A stretch of DNA of 64,000 nt, taken from positions 19,517,345 through 19,581,344 of the forward strand of contig NC_135381.1 in assembly GCF_049243985.1 (NCBI RefSeq), in the 5' to 3' direction. Positions within the stretch are counted from its first letter, which is position 1. Each line of letters starts with the position of its first letter. Shown here one piece after another: positions 1-42,586 of this stretch. The notes beneath the pieces are model-generated. The model worked only from the letters and a program-made list of their open reading frames with translations, searched no databases and was not told where the DNA came from. Position numbers and translations under genes: made by a program. Source of the stretch: Paroedura picta. Taxonomy: Eukaryota; Chordata; Lepidosauria; Squamata; Gekkonidae.

Positions 1-884
1 ACTAGGAAAAGTATTAGACATGAAAGTGTCAGTATCAGGTACAATGAAAAATCCCAGAGCAGATCTGTTCCTGTGTCCTTTAGGGGCTGCACAAGGTACT
101 CCACTGTGGCCATTGAGCTCCTGGTAGCTCACAAGCTACCTACTAGAGGCTGCTGCTCTAACTATGCTTCATGCTGGTAAAGCAATAACAAAACATTAAA
201 TCTAAGGTGCGTTGTATTTCAAAAACCCTCAAGGGTTTTCTGGGAGGAAAATGTTTTTAATGACTGCTGGAAGTTCTGAACTGATGCCAAACACATTTCC
301 TAGAATAGGGAGTTCCAAGGGATGACAGGAAAGGAGAACAAAAGAGAGCAGGAGAAGCAGCAGTAAGGCGATGCTAGATCCAAACACAATCCTATGGTTG
401 TCAAGATGGCCTAACGGGGTCAATAGCCTATTAAGACATCTATGGCTATATGATGATCTCTATGCAAGTATCTGATTCCTTGGAATTAGGGGTTTTGCTA
501 TACTCTCAAAACCATTTGATTTTTTGAGAAAAACTGGAAAACAATCCTTAGTAAAGAATAGGGACTTTGGGAAAGGAACTCTGATTTTGTGCTATAAAAC
601 ATCTGAATTGCACCAATCTGCTGGCAGATTTGAGAATAAAGCTTGTTCATGCCTAGAGAGTCACTGGGCAATTTGTGGGGGGAAACTAACAGTTCACGAT
701 GAATATCATGGCTTCTGATAACACATATACATAACAGAAAGTTAGAACTTAACATTTTACTAACTGAACTTTGTCCATTGTGGCATAATGTCACTTCCCA
801 GACAAAATCCCGACTCTCTGCTGCGACCTTGCCACCAGTTTTGGACAATTTTGGCCGTCCTTGGAGAGAACACTGAGTTACTTC
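1..884. other. intergenic, no gene seen
   Basis: Only short open frames with no recognisable protein similarity occur here. It lies downstream of the MED12 3' end, where human has NLGN3, but nothing resembling a neuroligin exon was found on either strand. Confidence 0.5.
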
Positions 885-1612
885 AGATGACGCTCATAGC
901 TGAAGTGGACAGGATGCTAACTGCAATGAGGCCAACCACTTCCCACTAGACTCATGCCCATCGTGGCTCCTAAAAACAAGGGGCATAAGAATAGGGGCCA
1001 CCCTCTGGGAAATAATCAACCTCTCTCTCTCAATGGGAGAATTCCAGAATGGATTAAAAGAGGCAGTGGTATCCCTGTTGCTCAAAAAACCATCCCTGGA
1101 CCTGCAGAAGCCTGACAACTACCGCCCCGTCTCACACTTAGCATTCCTGGAGAAGTTAGTTGAAAAGGCTGCTGCGGACCAAATATCAGCATTCCTGGAG
1201 GTAACTTCAGCCCTTGACCCATTTCATTCAGGTTTCTGGCCTGGCCATGGGGTGGAAAAGGTGCTAGTCGCACTGACGGATGACCTCCGTCGCCAGCTAG
1301 GTCAAGGTGGGTCAGCGCTGCTTATACTGTTAGGTCTATCAGCAGCATTTGACACTGTAGATCACAAGCTCCTAGCTCACTGCCTTGCCAACGCTGGGAT
1401 ACGGGGGCAGCCCTCAAATAGCTGATCTCCTTCCTCCGGGGTCGTGGACAAAGGGTTGAAATAGGAGAGTACCCAACCGTCATCAGCTCACATTTGGGGT
1501 TATATCCAGAGAGGTGCAAACTTAAATGGACTCCAGGGAATGGTAGAGGACAGGAAGGCCTGAAGGATCATTGTCCATGGGGTCGCGATGGGTCAGACAC
1601 GACTTCGCACCT

Positions 1613-1650
<38 letters not shown>

Positions 1651-1651
1651 C
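885..1651 (+). mobile_element. L2-like LINE remnant with (AAC)n tail
   Basis: The frame at 1033-1425 reads as a non-LTR reverse transcriptase piece, with NYRPVS, the LDPFHSGFWPGHG block and the active-site-side block LSAAFDTVDHKLL. The reading frame then fails soon after the palm region, and the copy jumps to a LINE 3' tail (GGGGTCGCGATGGGTC near 1578) ending in (AAC)n at 1612-1651. It is 5' truncated and internally deleted, so it cannot move by itself. The L2 clade is my best assignment from the motif wording; a related jockey-group clade is possible. A second, tail-only copy lies at 48575-48675. Confidence 0.8.
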
Positions 1652-2336
1652 CTCTTGTCTCAGAACTAAGATTTTCTTCTTTGGTTAATTCTGCACTCAA
1701 CTAAAGGCAGCTTTTCCATTGGTACAGAAATAAACCAGTCATTCCAGGAGCATTGCCTAACATGGATCGAATGTTAGGAACTGTATAAATGCAAAGTTAT
1801 CAAAGACATAAAAGGGCTGACTTGGACGGTGATGATAGGGGAGAGACGCTCATATTGTTGAGCTTGCCTCCAGCCCTTCATCTCTCGCTGATGAGTCAGT
1901 TCCATCTTCAGTCTTTGATGTGGTGCCCAGCCCTGCTTGCTGTGCCGCTGCCACCTCTACCACCCGTCTTCCACGGCCGGTGCCCCCCTCAGGAGTACAG
2001 GACTGGCCTCGGAAGACACGTGGTGGCCGTGGAGCCAGTGGGGCTCAGTGCTGGCCCTGCCCAGCCATTGCCACCTCTGCTGCCCATCTTCCACACATGG
2101 CCCCACACTCCTCCCAGAATCAGTGATTCTCAGAAATGTTTATCATTATTATTACAATCCAAGATCAGCAGTCAAGAATACCAATACATAATACACATTG
2201 AATGCATAATACAGATATTCTGTAAAAAAAATGTACAATTAAGAGAAATAATAAAATTATTACATTTTCTGCTTTGTTGAGCATGCCAGAGAGCAGAATC
2301 AGCAGGATAGTCAGGAGGAAGAAGCAAGGTATACAA
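1652..2336. other. intergenic; imperfect GC-rich repeat at about 1915-2105
   Basis: Two diverged blocks share the words cccagcc, ttgccacctct and cccatcttccac (about 1927-1985 and 2057-2105), suggesting an old tandem duplication. The open frames here look like by-products of this composition. Nothing else is recognised. Confidence 0.35.
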
Positions 2337-2617
2337 ACCAGTTTGGTGCAGTGGTTAGGAGAGCGGACTTCTAATCTGGCATGCCAGGTTTGATTCTGCG
2401 CTCCCCCGCATGCAACCAGCTGGATGACCTTGGGCTCACCACAGCACTGATAAAACTGTTCTGACCGAGCAGTGATATCAGGGCTCTCTCAGCCTCACCC
2501 ACCCCACAGGGTGTCTGTTGTGGGGAGAGGAAAGGGAAGGCAACTGTAAGCCGCTTTGAGCCTCCTTCAGGTAGAGAAAAGCGGCATATAAGAACCAACT
2601 CTTCTTCTTCTTCTTAC
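2337..2617 (+). mobile_element. tRNA-derived SINE with (CTT)n tail
   Basis: It starts ccagtttggtgcagtggtta, has an A-box-like head and a B-box-like ggtttgattct, then a long tRNA-unrelated body ending in gcggcatataagaaccaact followed by (CTT)n. A closely similar copy sits at 35337-35619 and a rearranged minus-strand copy at 38789-39113, so this is a dispersed family. It resembles squamate tRNA SINEs; the exact family name is not claimed. Confidence 0.85.
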
Positions 2618-3589
2618 CTAGATGTCTGGGCAGAACTGGGGTAATGCACGTGTCCTGAACGTCCTGGTAAAACCAGCAATGTAGGAGGACGTTTGTTTCT
2701 ACCATTCCAGATGGACAGCGGCAGAGGCGATGTACATATGAGATAAGTGCATCTTCAAGAAAGAATATTAAAACAGGCCAGAGTGAAAGCTCTGTGGTGT
2801 TTGGGGAATTCTAATGTATAGAGATGATTTGATGGACTGAAATTTTTGTTGCAGTTCCCGACTGCCAGAGCAGAATGGCCCTGATCCGTTGAACTGAAGG
2901 GCAGTGTCCTCTAGACTCTGTTGTTTAGTGCTCTGGGTTTTGAGTACCCAAGATGCAGTAGGGCTGTGAGGAACAACCCAAATGGTTGCAGTTTGTCCTC
3001 TTTGCTTCTCACCTACCTTGAGTGAAAATTGTCTGAGAGGATTAATGAAGTTAATCCAGGTGTGTGTGTGTTTAACTTGAGCCAGAAGCATATAGCTTGG
3101 AACCAGGCACTCACTTCAAGTGGAAACATCCCTGTTTCTAGTTTAAACAGGGTACTGGGTACACAACAAGGTACTCCAAATAAGCATCTGAGGGAATTGG
3201 TTTGTACTGCTTCTGATTTACAGACATGTCTGTAAACCATACATGAACTGAGTCACCACTTTCAATCCATGTGGATTGTGTGAACCCCTTTATGTGTAGA
3301 AGAATCCTATAGTTGCTGTAACCAGTCTGTCAGTGAATGGGAAAGCTGGGCTGTCCATGCTCCAGATGGTTAGAGGAACCCTATGCCTAGATATCTGGAC
3401 ATTTTAACTTGTTGGTTCTCATGGCCATCAATCTGCCACCTGTTTATAAAGCTTTTAGAGGAAAAAAAACAAGAATTTTGGTCTTTAAAAGAAAGATTGA
3501 TTGTTAAATGCTCCTTTTTGCAATAAGCCATAAATGCACAGAGGGCAGATTAAGTTAATGGAAGTCAGGATTGGATAAGGTTTGCACCC
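2618..3589. other. intergenic, nothing recognised
   Basis: No coding similarity, RNA gene or named repeat seen apart from a short (GT)n run near 3060. Confidence 0.4.
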
Positions 3590-4125
3590 TGGGGTTTATA
3601 TAGAATTTAAATAATAAGGGAGCAAGGATACATCCTTGCTTCACACCCCTCCTGTGTAGAACCATGTGACCTTGAAGGGTTGTCTCTCACGGACAAATAG
3701 TTGCTCTCATCTAATGTGCATAAAAAGGCAAGCAGCCCACGGTCTATTGTGGAAGCTTCTAGTTTCAGCCATAATCTGTCACATGGGACACCATGATCAG
3801 ATATTATCGAATGCCATCTTATAATCCACAAAAGCATGTAAAGTGTCCTCTGTGGCACACTTTTCTACCAAATGATGCTGTATCAGACACCGATCCATCG
3901 TGGAGTGACCACTTCTGTTCCTCAGCTAAGATGTTGTCCCTATTGAGCCAGTCCCAAAACTTCCAGCATAGGTGTTTGGCATAAAGTTTACCCCCACACT
4001 AAGCAGATTTATTGAGAGGCCATTAAAAGGGTCTGATTTCACCCTGTTTTTATGTATTGGAATGATGGCCAGTCCTCAGTCTCTGGGGTGCTGTACAGTT
4101 TGGTCCAGTTTAAAACAAATGGTGC
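3590..4125 (-). mobile_element. antisense non-LTR LINE reverse transcriptase remnant
   Basis: Read on the minus strand in shifting frames, it gives pieces typical of a LINE RT: a W-x-N-R-D-N-I-L-A-E-E-Q block, then D-R-L-W-x-K-L-E-A-S-T-I-D-R, and finally a G-V-x-x-x-x-Y-P-C/L-L-I-I block that corresponds to the usual RGVxQGC-LAPLLF region. Several frame changes and stops show it is long dead. The clade is uncertain (not CR1 by wording). No 3' tail could be recognised. Confidence 0.6.
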
Positions 4126-5701
4126 CCCTTACAACGCAAGTTGGAGATCAATTAAAAAAAAACAGTGTGCTAATCTAATCCCCCCCCCCCCCCAAAAAAA
4201 AACTGGCAGTGGAGAAGTGCTTCTGTCTTCAGGCTCCTGGAATCCCTCCTTCTGCACTATTCCATAGCAGCTGGTCATCTGTAGTCCTCCTGGCCCCCAT
4301 CTGTCCTGAAAGCTCACAGGCCTGGCCTAGCAGCATCATAACTGCCTCCTTTCCAAGAGCTCAAAAGCCCCTGCTGATTGCTGAGGTACCTGGGCAAGCA
4401 GGGGAAAAAGCTTGGGCATTCCTGCTGGCTTCAGGACAAGCAGCATTGAGCAGTGACTTGGAGGAGTTGGGAGTCAAGAAGGAGAAGCTGGGCTCTGTCA
4501 GTCTGGATTAATTCAGAAGCTGGCTGCAGTGAACAGGGAAGAGATCAGCCTGTGCTGACAGCTGAGCTGCCAGAGCCTGGCCGTCAACCCAGGCAGGAGG
4601 TTGGATTGCTCAGTATTGTTCAATTGGGCCTAGGCCTAAAATTAGGGTTAGGGCTTCTGTTGGAGGCATGGGATGGGATGAACATGGAATTTCTTAAATG
4701 CATGGATTGTGCAACATGCTAGATACTGTGGAGAGGTGGTGGGCAGAAAGAGCATGACATCCCACACCAGAGGGAAGAAGGGCACCTGATAACCACTTAC
4801 CTTCATGGCAAGGCATTCATCTGAATGAATCCGAGCTTATCCGAGTCCCACTGGTAATCCTTCCCATGCGACTACCACAGCATGAGAGATAAGGATATGG
4901 GCATGTCGCATCCCCTTCTGCTGGAAAGAGAGATTTTGCCAGCTGGGGTCTGGCCAACTCAGGAGGCAGCTTTTAGCCAGTATGGATTAGCCAGCAGGCA
5001 ATAGTTAGCCTAGATTAGCTCTTGCGGGTTAGTTAAATCCTGATTAGTTCAGGGGGGTCACTGAAAGCCGACTTAGCTCCTGAATTAAGCTGTGTAGACA
5101 TACCAGTTAGGGATGAAAAGGGCAACAAGGAGCGACTGAGCTCTGATCGATCCTGAAATCTGCTTGGTATGAGGGGTGTGACCATCTCTTCACATAGCTT
5201 TTTGATGTGGAACATCTACTTGGAAGACTGGCAGAGGTGGCAGCGTAGTGCCCCGGATCCACAAAAGTAAGGAGGGGAAGAGAGTGGGGAGTGGGGAAAT
5301 GGGGGTAGAGGGAGTCTGGGTCTTGGGGGAGCGGGAGAGTGGGCAGGGGACAAGGACGTTCCACATAAGGGGTAAGAATCCTTGTCGGTAGATTTTTTTT
5401 TCTAATGAACAGAACGGCATGGGACTCCACACCAAACAGGTAATGTGGCTTCTGAAAGCATGTTAAGACCTGGACTGTTTCCAATAATTTTTCCTGAGAA
5501 CTCAGGGGAGAATGTGTCCTGTTGCAATGAAAATGCCTTGTGAGATTAGATTTTTTTTTTAAACCTGCTAGGAGATGGCTTTGGAGGAGGTAGGGTTATT
5601 AAGCCCTATTGCTCATGAGATACCTTGTGGTTAGACTGAACTTCTTCCCTGTGTGACTGAGCTCTACCCACTCGACTGAGGTCAGCTCCTGGCTTTTATA
5701 C
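4126..5701. other. intergenic; homopolymer block 4182-4202
   Basis: A poly-C run followed by poly-A lies at about 4182-4202. The remainder shows no recognisable gene or repeat. Confidence 0.4.
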
Positions 5702-5839
5702 CAGGGCTAGTCAACCTGTGGTCCTCCAGAATGTCCCTGAACTACAATTCCCATGAGCCCCTGCCAGCAAATGCTGGCAGGGGCTCATGGGAATTGTAGT
5801 TCAGGGACATTCTGGAGGACCACAAGTTGACTACCCCTG
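5702..5839. mobile_element. palindromic hAT-type MITE, copy 1
   Basis: A nearly perfect palindrome of 138 bp starting cagggctagtcaacctgtgg and ending in the complement (gttgactacccctg). It is flanked by an exact 8-bp target duplication ttttatac at 5694-5701 and 5840-5847, the size made by hAT transposases. It has no coding capacity, so it was moved in trans. Confidence 0.92.
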
Positions 5840-5847
5840 TTTTATAC

Positions 5848-7343
5848 CATCCAACTTTGGACTACATTGGTATCAGAAACCACCACCACCACCATCAATG
5901 CAGCTGAGCAGCTCCAGACTCTAATAGCAGCTGGGCTGCTGAGATGCTTGCTGATATTTAGGTCTCTTTGCCCAGGCCAGTTTTAAGTGTGGCTGGCAGA
6001 AAACTAATTGGATTCTTTGGACTAGAAGAGCGTGCTAGTGTGCTTGGTTCTGTGCCCTCGTAAACCTCACTCAACCTATCCATTTGCACATAAATATATT
6101 TATAAAGATACCATTAAGTCTCCGGTGCTGTTTCTCCAAGGGGAACTCACCTAAAATAAGTTGCCCTGAATTTCCTTTGTTCCGGGAAGGATGAGTGCAA
6201 AACACTCTGCTCCTCTGTCAAAAGTTGAAAGGTGTATTCTCTCCATTTCCTTGTCTGCTTGGCAACAGCTTCTGCTCAGCCTTTGGAGGAATTGGCAGGG
6301 ACCAAAAAGCACTTAGGAGGTTCTCATGAAGCTTCCAGGCTTCTTATTCCAAGGCCGGTTGCTCCTCCTATAGATTCATGCCTATTTTGTTTGGATCCCC
6401 ATGGCAGCAGGAACAAGCAATCGCAGAGAAGGGAAGGGGGAGTGGGGTTTGATCCTAACAGAAAAGGATGTTCTTGGACCCAGAAAATGATTGAAAACAA
6501 CGGGTGGGTTATCCATAGGATATAGACCTGCACACAGCTGCCTCCTCTCATTAGTGGAGGAATAAATCTCCATCAGCTCTGATCAGGTTCATGGGCCCAG
6601 CCAGACTGCACATAATTCACAAAAAGGATGACCCTGAACTCGAAAGCCATAGCACACTTGGGGCTGGCGTGTTACTGGGAGTTAAATGGCAACTAGACCA
6701 TGCTGGGAAAACCACTCAGTAGATCTAATCAGCCCACCTGCGTGCTAATTACAACAGCCATCCAGCTGATTGCAGGGATAACGTGGGCAGCAGGAAGAAG
6801 TCAACTGCCTTGTGCCCTGTGCCCAAGTCTGACCCAGTGTGGTGCGGCTTATCTTTTTAGCCTCAAAGTCATTTAATTTCATAAAGCTGTACAGAGGCCT
6901 GCAAAGGAGGGTTACTTGTTTTCATTTTATGATGGAGCTGTGAAAACTGCAAGAGCTTAGCTGATGTCAGAAGATCTCAAGTTCCTTTTTTGGTTAAATA
7001 ATTTTGAAAATATATACCTGCATCTGAGCATACAGCTGTTTGCTCTTTGTTAACTGCAGTAAAAGCTATGCTGGCCTGGAAGCTGCGGTGCTAAACATCT
7101 GCCTAACGAAGGTCAGTGGAAGAAAAAAGTTTGGGATGTATTTTTGAGAAGAAAGCTGGCCCGTCAATGCTCAGCCGTCAGATAGAGACACTGATAATGA
7201 CTTTGTCTCTGGCTCAGAGATGGGGGTGGGGTATCATTTAGCTGCATTTCACAAAGCCATCCAAATTGATTGTTTCGTGCTGCTGACCAAAGACAGTTCT
7301 GTGATATTCCATTTCCTTCTATATAAAATCTTTAGGTTATTAC
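5848..7343. other. intergenic, nothing recognised
   Basis: A short (CAC)n run lies at about 5881-5895. No gene or clear repeat seen otherwise. Confidence 0.4.
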
Positions 7344-7356
7344 TAAGTCATCTATA

Positions 7357-7641
7357 GAGCCTCTTGTGGCGCAGAGTGGTAAGGCAGCAGACATGCAGTC
7401 TGAAGCTCTGCCCATGAGGCTGGGAGTTCAATCCCAGCAGCCGGCTGAAGTTTGACTCAGCATTCCATCCTTCCGAGGTCGGTAAAATGAGTACCCAGCT
7501 TGCTGCTGTGGGGGTAAAATGGTAATGACTGGGGAAGGGAATGGCAAACCACCCCGTATTGAGTCTGCCATGAAAACGCTAGAGGGCATCACCCCAAGGG
7601 TCAGCCATGACCCGGTGCTTGCACAGGGGATACCTTTACCT
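7357..7641 (+). mobile_element. tRNA-derived SINE, ACCTTT-tailed (Sauria-SINE-like)
   Basis: It starts gagcctcttgtggcgcagag, with a B-box-like gagttcaatcc at 7424-7434, and ends gggatacctttacctt. An exact 13-bp target duplication (taagtcatctata) flanks it at 7344-7356 and 7642-7654, showing retrotransposition. The ACCTTT-type tail is the kind associated with Bov-B-mobilised Sauria SINEs; that family name is recalled, not tested. A second copy is at 34267-34544. Confidence 0.9.
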
Positions 7642-7819
7642 TAAGTCATCTATATGGATATTTATGATTTGAGATTTGTATTGATCTGTCCTTAAAAGTA
7701 TGATAGAACAGAAACCAAATTCTGCCAAGAACAGGTCCAGCAAGAAACATCTCTGTTCAAGGAAGGAGCTGAGGGATTTCCAGAGATGGACAAGGCATAA
7801 TAATAATAACTGGAACTGA

Positions 7820-8990
7820 GAGTTGTGATTTCTAAGCATGGGTTTCACAAGAACAAGTCATGTCAGACCAACCTTATCTCTTTATTCGAGAAAGTGACTA
7901 CCTTGCTGAATCAGGGGGATGCTGTGGACATGGTTTATCTGGATTTCAGTAAAGCTTTTGATAAGGTTCCACATATTCTTGTTCACAAGTTGGTAAAATG
8001 CGGTGTGGATCCTAATTCTGTCAGGTGGATCAATAACTGGTTGACAAATCGCACCCAGAGGGTACTAGTTAATAGTTCAGCATCCGAGTGACTCTTTTCC
8101 GAGTGACAAGAGGAGTACCCCAGGGATCTGTCCTGGGGCCTGTGTTGTTCAACATAATAAATAAAATGAAGTTCAATAGGGACAAATGTAAAGTTCTGCA
8201 TTTAGGTAGGAAAAAACAGTTACACCAATATAGGATGGGGGAGTCTTGTCTTGGCAGTAGCATGTGCGAAAAGGATCTAGGAGTCTTAGTAGACCATACA
8301 TTGAACATGAGTCAGCAGTGTGACTCGGTGGCTAAAAAGGCAAATGAGATTTGGGGCTGTATCAAATGAAGAATCATGTCCAGATCACGGGAGGTGATGG
8401 TACTGCTTTACTCTGCTCTGATTCGGCCTCACTTGGAGTACTGTGTTCAGTTTTGGGCACCCCATTTGAAGAGGGATGTAGATAAGCTGGAACATGTCCA
8501 GAGGAGGGCAACAAATATGGTGAGGGGTTTGGAGACCAAGACGTATGAAGAAACATAGGAGGAGCTTGGTCTGTTTAGCCGAGGAGACGACTGAGAGGGG
8601 TTCTGATAACCATCTTCAAGTATTTAAAAGGCTGCCATATAGAGGATGGAGCAGAGTTATACTCTCTTGCCCCGGAGGGACAGACCAGAACAAATGGGAT
8701 GAAATTAATTCAAAAGAAATTCTGTCTAACCATCTGGAAGAAGTTCCTGACAGTCAGAGCGGTTTCTCAGTGGAACAGGCTTCCTCGGGAGGTGGTGGGT
8801 TCTCCATCTTTGGAAACTTTTAAACAGAGGCTGGATAGCCATCTGACGGAGAGGCTGATTCTGTGAAGGTTTAAGGGGGTGGCAGGTTACAGTAGATGCG
8901 CGATTGGGATGTGAGTGTCCTGCATAATGCAGGGGGTTAAACTAAATGACCCATGAGGTCCCTTCCAACTCTTATTATTCTATGACTATA
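7820..8990 (+). mobile_element. CR1 LINE, 5' truncated and internally deleted
   Basis: Frames along the plus strand give a CR1-type reverse transcriptase: CQTNLISLFEKV, VYLDFSKAFDKVPH, then RGVPQGSVLGPVLF, a jump to [51 protein letters not shown] and the 3' region with WNRLPREVV-like remains. The 3' end shows the usual CR1 tail, gaggtcccttccaactct, followed by ttctatgac. Part of the palm is deleted and there are frame breaks, so it is inactive. Shorter CR1 3' ends occur at 16232-16456 and 30935-31276. Confidence 0.93.
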
Positions 8991-9869
8991 ATAATAATAA
9001 TTTGCTTTTATAGCCCACCCTGCTTATTTGACTCCAGAACTGCAGCACTCACTGGGAATGTGACCATGCATAGGCTGTGCATCCATCATGCATTTACTTG
9101 GGCCAGGTTCGAGTCCACATTCCCCAACATGCTCTGAATGCCACCTGGAAGCCCATTGTCTTCCCTCTGTTTGGGCCCAGGCTGCTCAAGGCACAAAGAG
9201 AACTCTCTTGTGTGCCACAGGAAAGCCTGGCCTGTACAGATCTCATTACTGTCTTTTAGGCCCAATGAAAGCAGCTGAAAGAATGGCAAAACAGAAACCA
9301 GACAGGCTGTTGCTGGAGCGGCTCTCCCAGGAAGGAACAGGAAACCCTATTCAATGTACCAAACAGAGGGGTGATCGGACCAATTTGGTGGGAGCAAAGG
9401 ACTGGTTCTCGTCAGCTAGACATGGAGCAGGTGGGTCCCACAAGGTTGTAGACATCAATTCCAAGGTCTTAATAGCCAGTGGCAGATTATCTATTGTTTG
9501 AGCATAGCTGTGATTCTTTCCTCACTGAGGGAAACGATGCCCTCTCTGCTTAAAAGCCACCTACAGGGTTCTTAAAATATGACAAAGAATGCCAGAAGAT
9601 GAAAGACAAGAATACAACTCTTGCTACCAACTCTTTGCCCGAACCCCCTCACAAGGACTTCAAGAGTCATCAAAAGAAACTGGGAAGGTCTTGTTGGGCC
9701 ATACCCATAACCATCACTGTGTACATTAGGCTAACTTGCAAATATCCTTCAAAAAAGGACATTTGTGACAGACTTCGCATGCCTCGAGAAAGTAGTGGGG
9801 CCCAAAGGCATGACGGCAGAGCATGATTTGTCTGGCCCTTGTCCAGCAGCAGCACTGAACTGCATTCAT
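8991..9869. other. intergenic downstream of MED12
   Basis: It opens with an (ATA)n run (8985-9001) and a tttgcttttatagcccaccc piece typical of interspersed-repeat 3' ends. No gene was recognised; the open frames of 60-137 codons have no familiar motif. Confidence 0.4.
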
Positions 9870-9875
9870 TTTATT
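9870..9875 (-). promoter_or_regulatory. MED12: candidate MED12 polyadenylation signal
   Basis: tttatt here is AATAAA on the minus strand, 436 bases beyond the MED12 stop. Weaker variants (AATAAG, AATAAT) lie nearer, at about 10040-10075, so the true 3' end is unresolved. Confidence 0.35.
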
Positions 9876-10310
9876 GGCCCCTGTCTAGGAAGAAGGGCTC
9901 AGGGGATTTCTCCCTGCCACCCACAGCAATTCAGACACAAACCCTTATGGAAAGTATGCTCTCTGTATTTGTCTCAGGACATCTGTGGTACAGGGTTTCA
10001 TCCGGTATAAATAAAGTATAAAATCTTACAATTTGTTTTGTCATTATTTTAACAAAAATACTAAAAACTTATTAAAACCTGAAATCAAAGTGGGAAGGGA
10101 GACTCTAGCAATCACACGGGTTTTGGAAACACTGGTAGAAAGTGGAGATTAAAAACACTCATTCGGTAGGACGCCCCACCCCGCCCCACTGTTGTCCTGG
10201 TGCTGCTGCTGCACAGGTGCTCCAGGAAGGAGGGGGCTGATCTATGGGGTAGCCCCGGCCGGCCAGAGACCATCTCAAGTCCATCCCAAGGCCTTTCTCC
10301 TGGCTGGGCC
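9876..10310 (-). other. MED12: likely MED12 3' untranslated region
   Basis: Sequence immediately after the MED12 stop codon on the minus strand. The end is inferred from the candidate AATAAA at 9870; no splice site was needed to reach it. Confidence 0.5.
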
Positions 10311-42090
<31,780 letters not shown>

Positions 42091-42177
42091 CTAGTTTCGT
42101 TTTCGAATGCTCAGAAATAAAAAGGAATTTCGGGAAACCGGATTCTAAATTAATGCCAACGAAATAAATGAACAAAT

Positions 42178-42262
42178 TTTGAGTCCAGCAGCATTTTTAA
42201 GACCAACAAAGTATTATTCAATGTCTGAGATTTTCGTGGGCACACACAATTCTTCAGATACA
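42178..42262 (+). repeat. dispersed repeat fragment (aagaccaacaaag type)
   Basis: Words agcatttttaagaccaacaa, ttattcaa and cacaattcttcagatacaat match the arm of the palindromic repeat at 49667-49827. Confidence 0.65.
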
Positions 42263-42392
42263 ATGTCGACAAAATGAATGAACACTAAATAATTAAGCAA
42301 AAATAAACACTAAACAGCATTTGGTGGGCAACAGCAGCTTTAATGCATTAATAAGATAGCCTGGGATTGTGAACAGTAGCATGCTGGATTTA

Positions 42393-42586
42393 GGGTTGCC
42401 AGTTCCTCCTGGCCATTGGTGATGGATAGGGTGGCCAACTTCTGGAGATTTGGAGATGGAGCCTGTAGGACAGAAACTTCAGTGGGATAAAATGCCATAG
42501 AGTTCACCCTCTAAAGCAGGGGTAGTCAAACTGTGGCCCTCCAGGTGTCCATGGACTACAATTCCCATGAGCCCCTGCCAGCAACT
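42393..42586 (+). repeat. ggttgcca-type repeat with a half MITE inserted
   Basis: 42393-42515 is the 5' half of the ggttgccag / gccatagagt-ccaccct family. At 42517, right after its ctctaaag, a hAT MITE starts (caggggtagtcaaactgtgg) and is cut off after 70 bases. Confidence 0.75.

Noticed and set aside
7357-7434. Possible tRNA gene from A- and B-box-like words
   Set aside because: It is the head of a SINE with target duplications and a long non-tRNA body.
1-9869. NLGN3, expected beyond MED12 from human order
   Set aside because: No neuroligin-like exon on either strand; it may lie further left.
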